Assembly: GCA_017617475.1 (NCBI GenBank)
Contig: JAFZWC010000022.1
Coordinates: 1-64,000, forward strand
Length of the DNA stretch: 64,000 nucleotides
Source of the DNA: Bacteroidales bacterium
GTDB lineage: Bacteria > Bacteroidota > Bacteroidia > Bacteroidales > UBA932
Direction: 5' to 3'
The position numbers were made by a program, and so were the translations under genes. A model generated the notes under the pieces. That model saw only the letters and a list, made by a program, of their open reading frames with translations. It did not search any database and was not told where the DNA came from. Of this stretch, positions 61,171-64,000 are shown piece after piece (position 1 is the stretch's first letter; the number at the start of each line of letters is the position of its first letter).

Positions 61171-63252
61171 ATGGCAGCTCTTGAGACCATCAGAACTAAG
61201 TTTGGCATTGGTGCATCCCTCATCATTGCCTTCGGTCTTTTACTCTTCCTTGTAAACCCGTCCGACATCATCCAGACTATCCAGTCCACTTCTTCCAAGA
61301 ACGATGTCGGCAAAATCAATGGGAAAGCTATCTCTTATCTCCAGTTTGACAACGAGGTCCGTCAGATGGACGAGGTGCGCAAAATGATTTCCGGCGCCAC
61401 TTCTTCTTCCGACGAAGACCAGATCAACCTCCGCAACATGACGTGGCAGAGCCTGGTAGACCGCTACCTGGTTGTTCCCACCATCCAGAGCGCCGGTATC
61501 CGCGTAGGTCAGCAGGAGCAGGAGAATATGTTCGTCGGCGAGGCTCTCTCCCCGATCGCCACCAGCTTCTACGGCTTCTATGACGAGGATGGCAACTATT
61601 CCATAGACCGCGTGCGCGACCTGGTGGAAGGTGCCGAGTCCTCCGAGTCCTACCGTATGATCCGCGACTATCTGTTCGACGCCGCCCGTATCAACCGTTT
61701 CAACGAGAAGTATGTCTCCCTGTTCAACGCCGGTACCTATGTGAACGCCCTGGAGCGCAAGCGCGCCATCGAGGAGAACAACGCTACCGCCAGCGTGGAC
61801 TTCGTGATGTCTCCCGGCACTTATTATCCGGAAGATTCCACCGTTGTGGTGAGCAAGGCCGACGTGGAGAAGTACTACAACAGCCACAAGGAGAATTTCC
61901 GTCAGGTAGCCAACCGCGACATCCGTTACGCCGTGTTTGAGCTGAACGCCTCCCAGGAAGACATTGCCAATTCCAACGCCAAGTTCGTTTCCCTGTACGA
62001 CGATTTCGCCACCACCGACAACGTGCGCGCTTTCCTCCAGAAGAACTCCGACCGCAAGTGGGACGACGCCTGGTACAAGGCTGGCGAGCTCCGCAGCGTC
62101 AACAGCGATATCGACACCTTCGTTTCCGAGAACAAGGAGGGTGTTTCCCCGGTCTATCAGTCCGGCACCACCTTCTATGCCGCCCGTATCATGGACAACG
62201 CCAACCTGCCGGATTCCGTGTATGTCCGTCACATCATGCTGGTGGGCAATGACGCCAAGCACCTGGCCGACAGCCTCGTGAACGTGGTCAACAAGAACAA
62301 CTTCTCTTCTCTGGCCAACCTCTATTCCGCCGACAAGGGCAACGCCGCTGACGGTGAGATGGGCAACATCGGCTGGATGACCAAGAACATCATGATCAAG
62401 GGTTTTGAGCCCGTTCTGGAAGCCAAGGTGGGCGTTCCCTTCGTGCTCAACACCCAGTATGGTACCCACGTGGTTGAGGTGACCAAGGCCACCAAGCCCG
62501 TTGCCAAGAAGAAGGTGGCCGTCTTCGAGAAGGAAACCACCATCTCCAAGGAAACCGAGCGCGCCGTCTCCGAGCAGGCCCGCCTGCTGGCCGTCCGCTC
62601 CCAGGGCAAGCTGGACAACTTCAAGACCATCTGCGACACCACCGGTATCTATGCCCGCAGCCTCAATATCACCGAGGCTACCGACAGCTACGGTGCCATC
62701 TCCCACGCCAAGGAAGTTACCCGCTGGGCCTTCAACAACAAAGCCGGCAAGGCTTCCGACGTTATCCCTGTGGACAACAAGTATTTCTTCGTGATTGCCG
62801 TGGAGAAAGAGCATAAGGAAGGAATCGCTCCCCTCAACGAGGTTTACCAGAGCATCCGTTCCCAGGTCTATCGTGACAAGTATGCCGAGAAGCACGCCGC
62901 CGACGTGGCCGCCCAGATCGAGGGTCTCACCTCCCTGGAAGCCATTGCCGAAAAGCTGAACACCACCGTGTCTTCCCTCACCGACGTTACCTTCTCCACC
63001 ACCTCGGCCCCTACCACTGAGCCCGCTTTCGTCGGTGCCGTGGCTTCTGCCAAGGAAGGTGCCATCAATGGTCCGGTTGCCGGTATCATGGGTGCTTATG
63101 TGTTCCAGGTGAACGGCCGCGAAATGGGTTCCTACTTCACCGAGGACGACGCCAAGTCGGCCCAGACCCGTTTCATCAGCTACTACGACCAGATGATCCA
63201 GCCCATCATGATGGACAAGACCGTCAAGGACAACCGCGCCCGCTTCTATTAA
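61171..63252 (+). CDS. ppiD: Periplasmic peptidyl-prolyl cis-trans isomerase (PpiD/SurA type)
   Basis: The 693-residue chaperone is anchored by one N-terminal helix (about 10-28) and has a SurA-N-type domain (VGKINGKAISYLQFDNEV), a parvulin/rotamase domain near the middle (YVRHIMLVGNDAKHLADSL and GEMGNIGWMTKNIMIKGFE) and a second C-terminal parvulin-like region. It helps fold outer-membrane and periplasmic proteins. It is the last gene of the envelope block. Confidence 0.92.
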   Translation: MAALETIRTKFGIGASLIIAFGLLLFLVNPSDIIQTIQSTSSKNDVGKINGKAISYLQFDNEVRQMDEVRKMISGATSSSDEDQINLRNMTWQSLVDRYLVVPTIQSAGIRVGQQEQENMFVGEALSPIATSFYGFYDEDGNYSIDRVRDLVEGAESSESYRMIRDYLFDAARINRFNEKYVSLFNAGTYVNALERKRAIEENNATASVDFVMSPGTYYPEDSTVVVSKADVEKYYNSHKENFRQVANRDIRYAVFELNASQEDIANSNAKFVSLYDDFATTDNVRAFLQKNSDRKWDDAWYKAGELRSVNSDIDTFVSENKEGVSPVYQSGTTFYAARIMDNANLPDSVYVRHIMLVGNDAKHLADSLVNVVNKNNFSSLANLYSADKGNAADGEMGNIGWMTKNIMIKGFEPVLEAKVGVPFVLNTQYGTHVVEVTKATKPVAKKKVAVFEKETTISKETERAVSEQARLLAVRSQGKLDNFKTICDTTGIYARSLNITEATDSYGAISHAKEVTRWAFNNKAGKASDVIPVDNKYFFVIAVEKEHKEGIAPLNEVYQSIRSQVYRDKYAEKHAADVAAQIEGLTSLEAIAEKLNTTVSSLTDVTFSTTSAPTTEPAFVGAVASAKEGAINGPVAGIMGAYVFQVNGREMGSYFTEDDAKSAQTRFISYYDQMIQPIMMDKTVKDNRARFY

Positions 63253-63269
63253 TAGAATTTGATGACAGT

Positions 63270-64000
63270 ATGTCTTTAAAATGTGGTATAGTAGGCTTGC
63301 CCAACGTGGGCAAGTCTACTTTGTTTAATTGCGTAAGCTCCGGAAAAGCCCAGAGCGCCAACTTCCCTTTCTGCACCATCGACCCCAACGTGGGTTCCAC
63401 CAACGTGCCCGACAAGCGCCTGGAAGTGCTTACGGAGATTTGCCAGCCCAAACGCACCATCCCCGCCACGGTGGAAATTGTAGACATCGCCGGTCTGGTG
63501 AAGGGCGCGTCCAAGGGTGAGGGCCTGGGAAACCAGTTCCTGGCCAACATCCGCGAAACCGATGCCATCCTGCACGTGCTCCGCTGCTTTGACGACGGCA
63601 ATATAGTGCATGTGGACGGCTCCGTAGACCCCGTCCGCGACAAGGAAGTGGTAGATACCGAGCTCCAGATCAAGGACCTGGAAACGGTGGAAAACCGCAT
63701 CAAGAAGGTGGAGAAGATGGCCACCACCGGGGGCGACAAGGAGGCCAAGAAACTGCTTTCGCTGCTTCTTCGTTACCGTGAGGTGCTTCTCCAGGGCAAG
63801 AGCTGCCGCACCGTGGTGCCGGAGAATGCCGAGGAAGAGCAGATGGCCAAGGACCTCTACCTCCTTACCAACAAGCCTGTCCTTTATGTGTGCAACGTAG
63901 ACGAGGCATCGGCCGCAAGCGGCAATGCTTATGTTGACGCCGTCCGCGCCGCCGTGGCTGGCGAAAACGCCCAGATTCTGGTGATCGCCGCCAAGACGGA
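63270..64000 (+). CDS. ychF: Redox-regulated GTPase/ATPase YchF (Obg-like), 3' truncated by window edge
   Basis: 243 codons are visible from the ATG at 63270. MSLKCGIVGLPNVGKSTLFN is the P-loop, FPFCTIDPNVG the switch region, and DIAGLVKGASKGEGLGNQFL the G3 motif; all are diagnostic of YchF. LYVCNVDEASA stands where the altered G4 motif (NVDE) of this family occurs. The C-terminal TGS domain lies beyond the window. A nearby ATG at 63262 in another frame stops at once. Confidence 0.95.
   Translation, partial: MSLKCGIVGLPNVGKSTLFNCVSSGKAQSANFPFCTIDPNVGSTNVPDKRLEVLTEICQPKRTIPATVEIVDIAGLVKGASKGEGLGNQFLANIRETDAILHVLRCFDDGNIVHVDGSVDPVRDKEVVDTELQIKDLETVENRIKKVEKMATTGGDKEAKKLLSLLLRYREVLLQGKSCRTVVPENAEEEQMAKDLYLLTNKPVLYVCNVDEASAASGNAYVDAVRAAVAGENAQILVIAAKT

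Overview
The window looks like a GC-rich member of the Bacteroidetes (probably Bacteroidales). The evidence is a fused SecDF, a SusC/SusD pair, a PorV-like protein beside a protease with a type IX secretion tail, eukaryote-type glycyl-tRNA synthetase, DUF4249/DUF4923 proteins, and many starts preceded by the phylum's TAnnTTTG promoter box. Both edges cut genes: secDF on the left and ychF on the right.

Layout. 1-2.9 kb: end of secDF. 2.95-6.93 kb: an accessory island bounded by two directly repeated 136-bp double-palindrome elements. It holds a DUF262-HNH nuclease-like gene, an EcoRI-type adenine methyltransferase, a 140-bp inverted repeat and a REP-associated (Y1/HUH) transposase. 7-21.4 kb: housekeeping genes (dnaE, DUF4923, a degenerate ThiL-like protein, tonB, a membrane HTH protein, glyQS, folK, a DUF59-sufE-sufS group, ruvA, mnmG, ybeY) with two parS-like palindromes at mnmG. 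21.5-30.6 kb: a compact biosynthetic locus with a two-module NRPS ending in a thioester reductase, a SpoIIE-type phosphatase, a STAS protein and a convergent Sfp-type phosphopantetheinyl transferase. 30.6-37.7 kb: hflX, then a TonB-dependent receptor/DUF4249/secreted-protein operon. 37.7-48.7 kb (all minus): SusC, SusD, two surface lipoproteins, a subtilisin-like protease and a PorV-like protein. 48.8-53.6 kb (minus): fumarate reductase/succinate dehydrogenase B and A, an Ntn-hydrolase and ruvB. 53.6-53.8 kb: AT-rich gap with DnaA-box-like 9-mers from which transcription diverges. 53.8-64 kb (all plus): mfd, coaX, an outer-membrane protein, a TPR protein, lptC, ppiD and ychF.

The strongest unexplained signal is in the methyltransferase gene. 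A G9 tract near its 3' end is followed by three open frames. Each frame ends in its own version of the same C-terminal motif (Y-[AF]-R-[IL]-x-I-R), and the longest ends in an ATGA overlap with the nuclease gene. This reads like a slippage switch that swaps the methyltransferase tail and its coupling to the nuclease. Other strong signals are the NRPS locus with its partner-switching genes, the RAYT with its flanking repeats, a dispersed hairpin repeat family (eight loci, compensatory stem changes) that has entered the reading frames of the NRPS, mfd and sufE, and a candidate replication origin at 53.6-53.8 kb.
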